Origin: an uncultured Paraprevotella sp.
Lineage (GTDB): Bacteria > Bacteroidota > Bacteroidia > Bacteroidales > Bacteroidaceae
NCBI GenBank assembly: GCA_900546665.1
Contig: URDY01000004.1
Span: 62,001 to 126,000, forward strand
Reading direction: 5' to 3'
DNA: 64,000 nt
The position numbers and the translations under genes are program-made. Of the stretch, positions 33,863 through 42,957 are shown piece by piece (the stretch's first letter is position 1; every line of letters starts with the position of its first letter). Under the pieces are notes generated by a model. The model worked only from the letters and a program-made list of their open reading frames with translations, did no database searches and was not told where the DNA came from.

Positions 33863-34861
33863 ATGGAAAATGAATTTGAAACAACAAGAAACGGTCATGA
33901 TTTAAAGGATTTTTATGACCGGGAATCCAATACACTGGATATCCGTTCCAACGGACTTTATCCATCCAACGTGCTGAGCAATCTGTGCAGCAACAGTTTC
34001 AAAATAGACGGCATGTTGTGCGGTAGCATGGAGGGTTTTCTGCAATCCCTGAAACGTCCGGATCCGGATAAACAACGCCAGATCTGCAGCATGAAAGGAG
34101 GTAATGCCAGAAAACAGAGTGTCACCTCCTGGCAAACCGATCAGACCGTATGGTGGAAAGGTCAGGCTATAGACCGACAGAGCAAAAATTATCAAACTCT
34201 GATCAAACGGGCTTATCAGGCCATGTTCGATCAGAACGAGCGTTTCCGCGCAGCTCTAATGGCAACCCGCGGCATAACTCTGGTTCACACTTCCGGAAAT
34301 CCTGACAGTTACAGAACCATACTGACTCCAAAAGAATTCTGCGATATTCTTACTGAAATCCGGAATGCCTATGACAAACGTGACAAACAGTTGTCTTTCC
34401 CTCAAAAACGGATCTACGTGGACATGGATAATGTACTGGTAGATTTTCAATCGGGAATTGACCAGTTGGATGATGTGACCAGATCTGCATTCGAAAACCG
34501 TCTGGATGAAGTTCCAGGTATCTTCGCTCAAATGAAACCTATGCCGGGAGCCATTGAGGCCATGCATGAACTCCACAAGTATTTTGACCTGTATATCCTT
34601 TCTACCGCTCCTTGGAACAATCCTTCCGCATGGTCTGACAAACTGAAATGGGTCACTACTCACTTGGATAACATTTTCCATAAACGGCTAATCATCACAC
34701 ATTGCAAGAACCTTTGTAAAGGGGAGTATCTGATCGATGACAGAGATAAAAATGGAACGAGTGAGTTTGAAGGAGAATGGATTCAGTTTGGTAGTCAGCA
34801 ATTCCCGGACTGGCAAAGTATCATCAATTATCTGTATAATCAAAACGGCATAAAACAATGA
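33863..34861 (+). CDS. NADAR domain fused to a HAD 5'(3')-nucleotidase
   Basis: 332 aa. Residues about 28-175 form a NADAR (YbiA-like) domain: PSNVLSNLCSNSFKIDGMLC, SMEGFLQSLKRPDPDKQ, TVWWKGQAIDR and HTSGNPDSYRTILT. NADAR enzymes cleave N-glycosidic bonds of ADP-ribose or riboflavin intermediates, including removal of ADP-ribose from guanine. Residues about 182-330 are a HAD deoxyribonucleotidase-like domain: IYVDMDNVLVDF (nucleophile and acid Asp), MPGAIEAMHEL, LYILSTAPWNNPS, LIDDRDKNG. Joined, they suggest processing of an ADP-ribosylated or nucleotide-derived compound. Its stop overlaps the ZapA-like start. Confidence 0.85.
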   Translation: MENEFETTRNGHDLKDFYDRESNTLDIRSNGLYPSNVLSNLCSNSFKIDGMLCGSMEGFLQSLKRPDPDKQRQICSMKGGNARKQSVTSWQTDQTVWWKGQAIDRQSKNYQTLIKRAYQAMFDQNERFRAALMATRGITLVHTSGNPDSYRTILTPKEFCDILTEIRNAYDKRDKQLSFPQKRIYVDMDNVLVDFQSGIDQLDDVTRSAFENRLDEVPGIFAQMKPMPGAIEAMHELHKYFDLYILSTAPWNNPSAWSDKLKWVTTHLDNIFHKRLIITHCKNLCKGEYLIDDRDKNGTSEFEGEWIQFGSQQFPDWQSIINYLYNQNGIKQ

Positions 34862-35190
34862 AAATATCATTCTTTAAAAAAATATATCTTTGGTTTATAC
34901 GCTTCATGGATAAACTGACAAAAGAAGAAGGTGACAGTGATGACGAAAGTGATATACTGATCGCCAAACCGGAACGTTATCTCATCAATGTAACACTGGG
35001 CGAATTTACATTTACATTGAGAGTCACGGAAAAAAACGAAACCGAATATCGCCAGATTGTCAAACAGCTTAATGAGGAACTCGAAAAAAACAAAAAACGC
35101 TATCCTAATATGACCTCTGCGCATCTGTTCGCTCTCATTGCACTCAAGGAAGCTTTGAAAAAAGAGACTGATACACATAAAACCAAATGA
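34858..35190 (+). CDS. ZapA-like small protein with basic N-terminal helix
   Basis: 110 aa. An N-terminal amphipathic or membrane-seeking helix (MKISFFKKIYLWFIRFMDKL) and acidic linker precede a ZapA-like domain: INVTLGEFTFTLRVTEKNET, then the long helix EYRQIVKQLNEELEKNKKRYP and SAHLFALIALKEAL. ZapA binds and bundles FtsZ. This is not the usual core zapA context: it is translationally coupled (ATGA overlap) to the NADAR fusion. Function inferred only from resemblance. Confidence 0.7.
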   Translation: MKISFFKKIYLWFIRFMDKLTKEEGDSDDESDILIAKPERYLINVTLGEFTFTLRVTEKNETEYRQIVKQLNEELEKNKKRYPNMTSAHLFALIALKEALKKETDTHKTK

Positions 35191-35230
35191 TCAAGCCCCT
35201 GCCCTATCTGTAAATTGGTATTTATAAAAA

Positions 35231-35264
35231 AAATGACATGAAAAATTTTCATGTCATTTTTATT
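35231..35264. terminator. Bidirectional terminator
   Basis: AAATGACATGAAAA and ATTTTCATGTCATTT form a near-perfect stem with A and T runs at both ends, between the ZapA-like gene and tRNA-Ser. Confidence 0.8.
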
Positions 35265-35268
35265 CTGC

Positions 35269-35352
35269 GGAAAGGGAGGGATTCGAACCCCCGGTGCCTC
35301 TCAGCACGGCGGTTTTCAAGACCGCTGTAATCGACCACTCTACCACCTTTCC
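35269..35352 (-). tRNA. tRNA-Ser (anticodon UGA)
   Basis: Cloverleaf on the minus strand: acceptor GGAAAGG/CCTTTCC, anticodon loop CTTGAAA in the stem GCGGT.../ACCGC, a long variable arm (CGTGCTGAGAGGCACC) typical of class II tRNAs, and T-loop GGTTCGAATCC. CCA is not encoded. Its 3' end faces the accessory genes to the left, a classic integration-site arrangement, but no second copy of its 3' end was seen. Confidence 0.93.
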
Positions 35353-35504
35353 AAGGCTTCTCGAGAAGAAGGCTTTATTTTTCTAAAGCGATGCAAAGGT
35401 ACGACTTTTTTCTGAATATGCAAAATTTCAAGATACTTTTTATCAAAAAAATAATTGAGAAAGAAAACTTGCCTATCCCTTATTTTATCTGACTGCACAT
35501 AAAG

Positions 35505-36317
35505 CTAATGTTTATCAGCATCTTCAAGCCAATGATCTATCAACATGCGAGCCATGGAAAGTTTTCCGGGAATCGGAGGCAGTTCATCTCTGCCAAACCA
35601 TCCGCCATAAGCCAACTCGCTGCGCTGCAGATGTAAATCACCTGATACGTAATCGGCAAAGAATCCTACCATCAGTCCACAAGGATACGGCCAGGGCTGA
35701 CTTCCAAAATAACGGATGTGATCTATCTCAAGTCCTGTCTCCTCCCTCACTTCACGTCGGACACACTCTTCCAGAGTCTCGCCTGTTTCCACAAATCCTG
35801 CTACCAGTCCATAATAATTGCCTCTGAGATTATGGGCATGCACCAACAGTATTTTGTCATCCTGCCGACGGACCAGTACAATAATTGCCGTAGACAACTG
35901 AGGCCAAACCTCCTTACCACAATTCGTACACCTTTTGCTAATGTCAGTATGCAGACGCATCGGTGCACCACAAACTCCACAAAAACGGGTATTCTGATCC
36001 CAATATAAGATCTCAGCAGCTTTACCTGCTTTTCTGTACAAGGCATGATCCAAGATATCGAATGAAGCACGAAGACCGACCATGACATAACGCTCATTTT
36101 CGATGACAGGCCTGTCCAAAGAAACCGCCCTGCAAGGATGCTGATCCGACATTGGCGTAATGCGGTGAACGGTATGCCAATCTGAAAGAGCTACTGGTGG
36201 CAATACGCCAAACGGAATCCGACCTGGTTCTCCTTTTTCGTTCTTCTCCAGCAAAAGTTCGTCCTTACAGAAGACAAACCAGTAAGCCGGCTCATCCGGC
36301 ATCACATTTTCTCTCAT
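35505..36317 (-). CDS. nudC: NAD(+) diphosphatase (Nudix)
   Basis: 270 aa. Zinc ribbon CGVCGAPMRLH...CTNCGKEVWP, Nudix box GFVETGETLEECVRREVREE, and the NudC hallmark SQPWPYP. Cleaves NADH/NAD to NMN and AMP, and removes NAD caps from RNA in other bacteria. Length and domains normal. Single gene; the upstream gap contains no obvious special signal. Confidence 0.95.
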   Translation of the reverse strand: MRENVMPDEPAYWFVFCKDELLLEKNEKGEPGRIPFGVLPPVALSDWHTVHRITPMSDQHPCRAVSLDRPVIENERYVMVGLRASFDILDHALYRKAGKAAEILYWDQNTRFCGVCGAPMRLHTDISKRCTNCGKEVWPQLSTAIIVLVRRQDDKILLVHAHNLRGNYYGLVAGFVETGETLEECVRREVREETGLEIDHIRYFGSQPWPYPCGLMVGFFADYVSGDLHLQRSELAYGGWFGRDELPPIPGKLSMARMLIDHWLEDADKH

Positions 36318-36478
36318 ATTCTATTTTATGATGTATACAATAATGGAATTTACTACTATAAAACAAGGCCCGCATGCACCTTTACGACACATGCTGGCCT
36401 TAATTTTATATCATTATTGTTACCTGACAGAGATCATAATCTCTCAGCAACAACTTTTTATTCACTATGTGCTTGTGA

Positions 36479-38236
36479 TTACAAGCCCAAAGACTGCTTT
36501 ACGGCTTCCACTTTCTGCATAGCTGCTTCTTCTGCCTTCTTGTAGCAACCGGCACACTTCATTTCACCCAAAACTTCGATATAGAACTTGATTTTAGGTT
36601 CAGTACCGGAAGGACGTACACTCACCTTTGTACCGTCAGCCGTATACCACTGAAGTACATTGGAAGGTTCCGGCTGGTCTATTGCGACAACTTCACCATT
36701 GGCATCCGTTGCTTTCAGCGTCTGATAATCCTTTGTCAATATAACAGGAGATCCGGCCAGTTCTTTCGGTGCATTGGTACGGAAATCCGTCATCATTTGC
36801 TTGATCTCGTCTGCACCGGATTTACCCGGCTTAACGACATTAATGGTATGATTCAATGAGAAACCGTATTCTACATAAATGTCCATCAATACGTCAAACA
36901 AAGTTTTGCCCTGATCCTTGGCCCATGCACAAATTTCAGCCAACAGTGAACAAGCCGAAACAGCATCCTTGTCACGAACAAAATCCTGAGCCAGGAATCC
37001 ATAAGATTCCTCACCACCACCAATGTACTGCTTAACACCTTCATTAAGACGGATCTGACGGGCAATCCACTTAAAGCCTGTATAACAATCGTACATTTCA
37101 ACGTTGTTCTTATCTGCAATGGCTTTGATAAGTTCTGTTGTTACGATAGTCTTGACAATAAATTCATTTCCTTTCATCTTACCCATGGCAATACGGTTCT
37201 TGATGATGTAATAAAGGAAAATCATACAAGTCTGGTTTCCATTAACCAATACCCATTCGCCTTCACTGTTCTTGCAAGCCATTCCTACACGGTCTGCATC
37301 AGGATCGGAAGCCATGACGATATCGGCATCGATTTTCTTCGCCAACGCAATAGCCATTGACAGAGCTTCTGCATTTTCAGGGTTAGGTGACTGTACTGTC
37401 GGGAAATTACCATCCTTGATCATCTGCTCCGGAACGGTATGCACATTCTCAAAGCCCCACAACTTCAAAGACTGTGGAATAAGCATCATTCCTGTACCAT
37501 GTATAGGCGTATAAACGATCTTCATGTCCTTCTGACGCTGAATCACCTCCGGATCAATGGAAATAGTCTTGATCTTTTCAAGATAAACCTGATCTATCTC
37601 CTTGCCGATTATTTCAATCAGCGGATTAGCTGAATCCAAAACTGTATTCAGGCCTTTGATATCTTCCGCTCCCACTTTATTGACTTCCTCTATGATGCCC
37701 TTATCATGAGGAGCCAATACCTGTGCACCGTCATCCCAATATGCCTTGTAACCGTTATATTCTTTCGGGTTATGAGAAGCGGTCAGAATAATACCGCTCT
37801 GGCATCCCAAATGACGGATAGCGAATGACATCTCAGGAGTAGGACGCATATCCTCGAACAAATAGACCTTAATGCCGTTAGCAGCGAAAATATTAGCAGA
37901 AACTTCTGCGAAAAGACGGCTGTTGTTACGACAATCATGACCTACAACCACAGAAATCTGATTCAGATTACTGAAATTCTTATTCAGATAGTTTGACAGT
38001 CCCTGTGTAGCAGCACCTACCGTATATATATTCATGCGATTTGTACCTACACCCATAATGCCACGCAAACCTCCTGTACCAAACTCGAGATTCTGATAGA
38101 AACTTTCTACCAAATCCGTCTTATCAGGATTATCCAGCATTTTCTTGACCTGAGCCTGGGTGTCGGCATCATATACTGAAGAATTTATCCATGCCTGTGC
38201 CTTTGCTTCACAGGACTTGATCAGTTCATTATCCAT
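36479..38236 (-). CDS. Phosphoglucomutase/phosphomannomutase
   Basis: 585 aa, alpha-D-phosphohexomutase with all four domains: phosphoserine loop LTASHNPKEYNGYKAYW, metal loop ASDPDADRVG, sugar-binding GGGEESYGFLAQDFVRDKD, and phosphate-binding RPSGTEPKIKFY. Interconverts glucose-1-P and glucose-6-P (or mannose phosphates). Same type as pgcA of Gram-positive bacteria. A -7 box TAATTTTG lies at 38283-38290 on its strand. Confidence 0.95.
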   Translation of the reverse strand: MDNELIKSCEAKAQAWINSSVYDADTQAQVKKMLDNPDKTDLVESFYQNLEFGTGGLRGIMGVGTNRMNIYTVGAATQGLSNYLNKNFSNLNQISVVVGHDCRNNSRLFAEVSANIFAANGIKVYLFEDMRPTPEMSFAIRHLGCQSGIILTASHNPKEYNGYKAYWDDGAQVLAPHDKGIIEEVNKVGAEDIKGLNTVLDSANPLIEIIGKEIDQVYLEKIKTISIDPEVIQRQKDMKIVYTPIHGTGMMLIPQSLKLWGFENVHTVPEQMIKDGNFPTVQSPNPENAEALSMAIALAKKIDADIVMASDPDADRVGMACKNSEGEWVLVNGNQTCMIFLYYIIKNRIAMGKMKGNEFIVKTIVTTELIKAIADKNNVEMYDCYTGFKWIARQIRLNEGVKQYIGGGEESYGFLAQDFVRDKDAVSACSLLAEICAWAKDQGKTLFDVLMDIYVEYGFSLNHTINVVKPGKSGADEIKQMMTDFRTNAPKELAGSPVILTKDYQTLKATDANGEVVAIDQPEPSNVLQWYTADGTKVSVRPSGTEPKIKFYIEVLGEMKCAGCYKKAEEAAMQKVEAVKQSLGL

Positions 38237-38348
38237 ATTTCAAATTATGTTTAGTGAATTTCGATTTTCTTTCTCTAAGCAGCAAAATTAATTATTTCGC
38301 CTCATAAAACCTAATGAATGAATGATGATTTTAAGAATTTTATCCTAT

Positions 38349-39992
38349 TTATTTCATTTCATACTTTGTTTGGGTTTCCTTAACAATCTGTTTACGGTAA
38401 CGCTCCGGATATCCGGGACGATTGACCGGTACGCCGTATCCACCAGGTGTGCGTTCAAAACGGCCATCCTTCTCAGGTCGTATAATTCCGTCGTTATATT
38501 TTACCATCAGATATTGTCCCAAATCCATCCACTGATTAAGCATGTTTTCCGCTGCACGACAGGAATAAGCTGAAAGATAAGCTTTAGCCTTCAACTCGCC
38601 TTCTTTTTCCGACAAACTGATGGCCTCTTTTTCTGTTTTCTCCTGCAAACTATTATAATCGGATTCCAAACGGTCACGAACCTTTTTCAAATCACCGAAA
38701 AGTTGGCAATAACGGGGATAAACCATTGTGCTGACCCAATTACATACCCAAAATGCACTCTTGAACGAAAAATTCAACGCATTGGCGACCCTGTCGGAAT
38801 AACAGTCTGGAACATCTACCGTACAACAATATACCGGAGTAAATGCTACCATGTTAGCGTCATCGCACCCGAACCAAAGCACACCGCCAACATAATCAGG
38901 CAGCCAGTTTCGCATCTGAGCCACCATCACAAAGGCTGACTGCTGAGTAGATATAGGACGCTCATTGAAATATTCCTTCTCTCCGACCTTAAATGTAAGA
39001 GGCGTCGGCCTGTATGGAGCTTCATAAGGTCCCATGCCCAAATCTTTTGTCATATCAAAAGGCGTTCCCTCATAATGATCACGCATCATATCCTTTATAT
39101 CCTGTACGGAAATCTTCTGCTTGGGTTTCACGAATAAAGGCATCGGTTCTGCCTTCACATCTTCTCCGGAAGCATAAGGCAAATACCGGTCCATGCCGTC
39201 TACAAACTTGTTGAAATAGCTCCAGACTCTGGCTTCACAAAAACGCAGTGCGCCAAAATCCGCCGGAGCATAAGCTTCGCTAAACGAAAAGTCCTCATCC
39301 TTTCCATTAAAATATCCCTTTTCACGAGCCAGACTGATCACATCCTTTGAATAAATACAGTTGGCCTTGTCATTTAAGGGAAATTTCCGGATACGGCTAT
39401 GATTGGCATGCGCACTGATGCAGTCATCCGGCACCCGGACAGCCACCCAGACTGCTCCCTTGCGTCCGGGTCCCTTACCGATAAGTTCCATTATCCAGGC
39501 TTCATTCTTATCTGCAACAGTAAAACTTTCGCCTTCACTGCAATAACCATATTTTTCGACAAGACCGGTCATTACATCTATGGCCTCTCTGGCAGAACGA
39601 GAACGTTGCAATGCTATATAGATCAGGCTACCATAATCCAGCAATCCCGTAGAATCCGCCAACTCCGACCGGCCGCCGAATGTTGTTTCGGTAATCGTAA
39701 CCTGAAATTCATTCATGTTGCCGACCACATTATATGTTTCCTTAGCTTCTTCTATCTCACCCAAATAATTATTGGTTTCCCAACTATAGACAGATCGGGT
39801 CTGCCCCTTTGCATGACAAGCAGCAGGATAATGGGCCAGATAACCAAAACTTCCGAAATCATCGGCACTGTATGACACAATAACCGAACCGTCAGCAGAC
39901 GCTTTCTTTCCTACAATCAAATTGGTACAAGCCTCGCTTCTGTCAACCATAAGCACCAAAGCTGCCAATACCGCAACCAGTTTAATTCTCAT
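38349..39992 (-). CDS. C69-family dipeptidase, exported
   Basis: 547 aa. Signal peptide MRIKLVAVLAALVLMVDRSEA, immediately followed by CTNLIVGKKASADGSVI: Cys becomes the N-terminal nucleophile after cleavage, as in peptidase family C69 (PepD). An alternative start six codons upstream (40010) overlaps the preceding stop as TAATG and cannot be excluded. Later GFLAHYPAA-like and SGLLDYGSLIYIALQRSRSAREA regions are typical. Probably hydrolyses dipeptides in the periplasm. Co-transcribed with the M23 peptidase upstream. Confidence 0.9.
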   Translation of the reverse strand: MRIKLVAVLAALVLMVDRSEACTNLIVGKKASADGSVIVSYSADDFGSFGYLAHYPAACHAKGQTRSVYSWETNNYLGEIEEAKETYNVVGNMNEFQVTITETTFGGRSELADSTGLLDYGSLIYIALQRSRSAREAIDVMTGLVEKYGYCSEGESFTVADKNEAWIMELIGKGPGRKGAVWVAVRVPDDCISAHANHSRIRKFPLNDKANCIYSKDVISLAREKGYFNGKDEDFSFSEAYAPADFGALRFCEARVWSYFNKFVDGMDRYLPYASGEDVKAEPMPLFVKPKQKISVQDIKDMMRDHYEGTPFDMTKDLGMGPYEAPYRPTPLTFKVGEKEYFNERPISTQQSAFVMVAQMRNWLPDYVGGVLWFGCDDANMVAFTPVYCCTVDVPDCYSDRVANALNFSFKSAFWVCNWVSTMVYPRYCQLFGDLKKVRDRLESDYNSLQEKTEKEAISLSEKEGELKAKAYLSAYSCRAAENMLNQWMDLGQYLMVKYNDGIIRPEKDGRFERTPGGYGVPVNRPGYPERYRKQIVKETQTKYEMK

Positions 39993-40009
39993 TATATTTG
40001 TTTTTATCA

Positions 40010-41716
40010 TTAATAAATAAATTTTTGTCTGTACACTTCCTTGTTTCCACAGCGGTCTTCGACCTCTATTGTCAGAGCCCGCATTTTCCCTTCCTTCTTT
40101 AAAGGCGATTCTTTCAGTCTGCAAGTCCATACATTATCATCTCTTACAAACAAGATAAAAGCACCATCCACATTGGCCTTAAAACGTTTTACTCCGGTAT
40201 GTTTATCTGTAACCTTTACCTTCAGTATGGCTGCGTTACGTCCTATCCACGCTCCTACAGGTGCTACAACAGGAGGCACCGTATCCTGCATGATTTCATA
40301 CGTTTCGGTAAGGTCTCTGATCTGGGCCACCAACCATCCCTTATCATACTGATTGCCCACATAGCCTTTAGAAGAAGCTATATAGTATTTGGAAAGATCG
40401 CCAGTCGCCTTTTTAGGCGAGATCATCAAGGTAGCCCGTTTGAGCAAAGGTATTTCATCGTCACTGAACCGGTACGTATTCGACACACAATCCGGTTTGG
40501 CTGTCATTTCTATCTCCAGCCGTTCGTCTTTAGCCAAAGCCCCGTTCGGTATACGCAATTCCATGCCAGGACGCTGGACTACATGAGTCTGATTAGCCAC
40601 AAGAAAATCCGGTGAATTCCGACGAGCTCTTTCCTTTTCTTCTTCCTTTCTCAAAGCCATTTCATCCTGTTTACCCAAAACAGCAAACCGTGTGACCGTT
40701 CTGTTTCCTTTCAAGTCTTCAAGAATATATTCAAAATGGTATAAACGTTCCTCATTGATGTCTATCCAACCCTGATTGGAACCTACCGTAATAAAATCCA
40801 GTTTATTACCGGGTTCAAGAAAAGATTTCAGATACCAGTGTCTGGTTTTTCGGAAATGGGCATAATCCCCCCATGCATTAACCATGGGATTCTCATCAAA
40901 ACGGAACTGATCCAGCTCACTTTTAAACACGGTATGACCATCAACATTCAATATGATACGATAAACACCGAACTTATTGCCGGTTCCATTCATATAATCA
41001 TCCGCCCATACGGCTGCACCGATTCGCCCCCATGCATTACAGACGACACGACCATCCTTTCCTGGAGAAAAACTGACTGATTTTCCGCTTCCGTCAATAA
41101 TTCCCTTTCCGGATGAAGCATACAGTTTTATACCATGTATCCGAGGAGGCATATCATCTTTTATCAAATGAGTAAAGTAAGGTAACGGATCTACAAGATC
41201 AAACATGTCACCGCCCAGCGGTTTCTGAAACTCCAAATGAAGATGTGGGGCTAAAGAAGCACCTGTATTTCCACTATAGGCAATCCACATACCAGCCTTG
41301 ACAGGAAAAACACCCGGCTGAAGCCGAACATCCACTTCGTCATTCTGTTCCTTATACTGCTGCTGCCTCAGTAACTGATGAAGAGCCGGAACGAAATCAT
41401 TCAGATGGCAATAGACAGAAACCAAACCATTGGGATGCGTCACGTAAAGGGCATTACCGAACCCGTTTTTTCCCACCGTCATACGGGAAACATAACCATC
41501 ACCTACAGCCAATATCCTTTTATTCACCACTCCCTGAGTCTTGACATCAATTCCACAATGGAAATGATTGGGACGCGGCTCTCCGAAACTGCCGGAAAGC
41601 AGACACGGAATCTCTACCGGTGAATGCCATGATGATCCCTGTGCAAACAGACTTGCGCCTGAATAAAGACATCCCGCCAGCAGTATATACCATTTCAAAT
41701 GCTTCATTCCATCCAT
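40010..41716 (-). CDS. Exported M23-family metallopeptidase (LytM domain)
   Basis: 568 aa. Signal peptide ends SGASLFAQ. The LytM zinc site is N-terminal: FGEPRPNHFHCGIDVKT (H-x-x-x-D) and HLHLEFQKP, with YVTHPNGLVSVYCHL between; the long C-terminal half is beta-rich with Ig-like strands. Acts on peptidoglycan cross-links or as a scaffold in envelope assembly. First gene of the pair with the C69 peptidase. Start could be three codons further in. Confidence 0.93.
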   Translation of the reverse strand: MDGMKHLKWYILLAGCLYSGASLFAQGSSWHSPVEIPCLLSGSFGEPRPNHFHCGIDVKTQGVVNKRILAVGDGYVSRMTVGKNGFGNALYVTHPNGLVSVYCHLNDFVPALHQLLRQQQYKEQNDEVDVRLQPGVFPVKAGMWIAYSGNTGASLAPHLHLEFQKPLGGDMFDLVDPLPYFTHLIKDDMPPRIHGIKLYASSGKGIIDGSGKSVSFSPGKDGRVVCNAWGRIGAAVWADDYMNGTGNKFGVYRIILNVDGHTVFKSELDQFRFDENPMVNAWGDYAHFRKTRHWYLKSFLEPGNKLDFITVGSNQGWIDINEERLYHFEYILEDLKGNRTVTRFAVLGKQDEMALRKEEEKERARRNSPDFLVANQTHVVQRPGMELRIPNGALAKDERLEIEMTAKPDCVSNTYRFSDDEIPLLKRATLMISPKKATGDLSKYYIASSKGYVGNQYDKGWLVAQIRDLTETYEIMQDTVPPVVAPVGAWIGRNAAILKVKVTDKHTGVKRFKANVDGAFILFVRDDNVWTCRLKESPLKKEGKMRALTIEVEDRCGNKEVYRQKFIY

Positions 41717-41819
41717 ATTAATTAATAAAAAAAGATCACCTGCCCTGCCTTGCCATTCATTACGGAACAGTAAAGCAGAACCGGCAATCGATATCAGACA
41801 GTTCTCAAAAATAAAACAA

Positions 41820-42668
41820 TCAACAAGCCTTGAAACTCATATCAAGACCTTTCACCGAATGAGTGAGGGCACCAACGGAAATATAATCCACGCCACATTC
41901 TGCATAATCCCGCAAGGTATCAAAAGTAATACCACCACTGGATTCTGTTTCAAAACGGCCACCGATCATTTCAACCGCTTTCTTGGTATCGGCCGGTGTA
42001 AAGTTATCCAGCATAATCCGATCAACACCACCTATTTCCAACACCTGCTGCAATTCATCAAAATTGCGTACTTCAATTTCAATTTTCAGATCCTTACCCT
42101 TAGCCTTCAAATACTCATGACAACGGTTAATGGCATTGGCGATACCTCCGGCAAAATCCACATGATTGTCTTTTAACAGGATCATATCAAAAAGACCTAT
42201 TCTGTGATTGACACCTCCTCCGATCTTTACGGCAGCCTTCTCCAGCATACGCATACCCGGCGTTGTCTTTCTTGTATCCAACACCCTGGTCTTTGTGCCC
42301 TTAAGGCGTTCTACATATTTACTGGTCATCGTTGCGATGCCACTCATACGCTGCATGATGTTCAACATCAGACGCTCGGTCTGCAAAAGGCTCTGCACTT
42401 TTCCCGTAACCACCATCGCCACATCCCCCGGCTTAACATGAGCTCCGTCCTGTATAAAGACTTCCACCTGCATGGTAGGATCAAAACGATGGAATACTTC
42501 TTTGGCTATTTCTATTCCGGCCAGGACGCCTTCTTCCTTGATCAGCAATTTTGATTTACCCATGGCATCAGCCGGAATACAACACAGTGTAGTATGATCT
42601 CCATCACCGATATCCTCAGCAAAAGCCAAGTCTATCAGTCTGTCATTCAATTCTTCTACTGAAAGCAT
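41820..42668 (-). CDS. nadC: Quinolinate phosphoribosyltransferase (decarboxylating)
   Basis: 282 aa, normal length. Marks: EDIGDGDHTTLCC, LNIMQRMSGIATMTSKYV, RVLDTRKTTPGMRMLEKAAVKIGGGVNHRIGLFDMILLKDNH region (substrate-binding Arg/Lys), IEIEVRNFDEL, IMLDNFTP, SSGGI and ISVGALTHS. Makes nicotinate mononucleotide from quinolinate and PRPP in de novo NAD synthesis. -7 box TATCTTTG at 42714-42721 on its strand. Confidence 0.97.
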   Translation of the reverse strand: MLSVEELNDRLIDLAFAEDIGDGDHTTLCCIPADAMGKSKLLIKEEGVLAGIEIAKEVFHRFDPTMQVEVFIQDGAHVKPGDVAMVVTGKVQSLLQTERLMLNIMQRMSGIATMTSKYVERLKGTKTRVLDTRKTTPGMRMLEKAAVKIGGGVNHRIGLFDMILLKDNHVDFAGGIANAINRCHEYLKAKGKDLKIEIEVRNFDELQQVLEIGGVDRIMLDNFTPADTKKAVEMIGGRFETESSGGITFDTLRDYAECGVDYISVGALTHSVKGLDMSFKAC

Positions 42669-42929
42669 AATATTGATTTATCTGTTATTGATTATTATCC
42701 GTTTATTTCATGACAAAGATAATGATAATCTCTGGAATTGAAAAAGAAAATCATCTTATTTGACCGGTTCTTTATCACAAACTGTTTCATCGGACCATCG
42801 AAAAGAAGCATACCTGCCATACCATTCATCGAATTCCACTTCACACAAAAAGAACAAAACTGGCCATTCCGCAATAAAGACCCATCTATTTACCTGATCT
42901 TATTTTTTCGGAATATCACTTTTTTATAG

Positions 42930-42937
42930 TACATTTG
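42930..42937 (+). promoter_or_regulatory. -7 box (TACATTTG)
   Basis: 21 bases before the DUF3298-like lipoprotein; probably also serves rsmG and the hydrolase that follow closely. Confidence 0.55.
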
Positions 42938-42957
42938 TAGTTAAAAACAAAGTAAAA

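Noticed and set aside
35505..42668. nudC and nadC as members of an NAD-linked defence system
   Set aside because: Both are normal-length housekeeping enzymes in ordinary core context; closeness to the macro/NADAR genes is probably chance.
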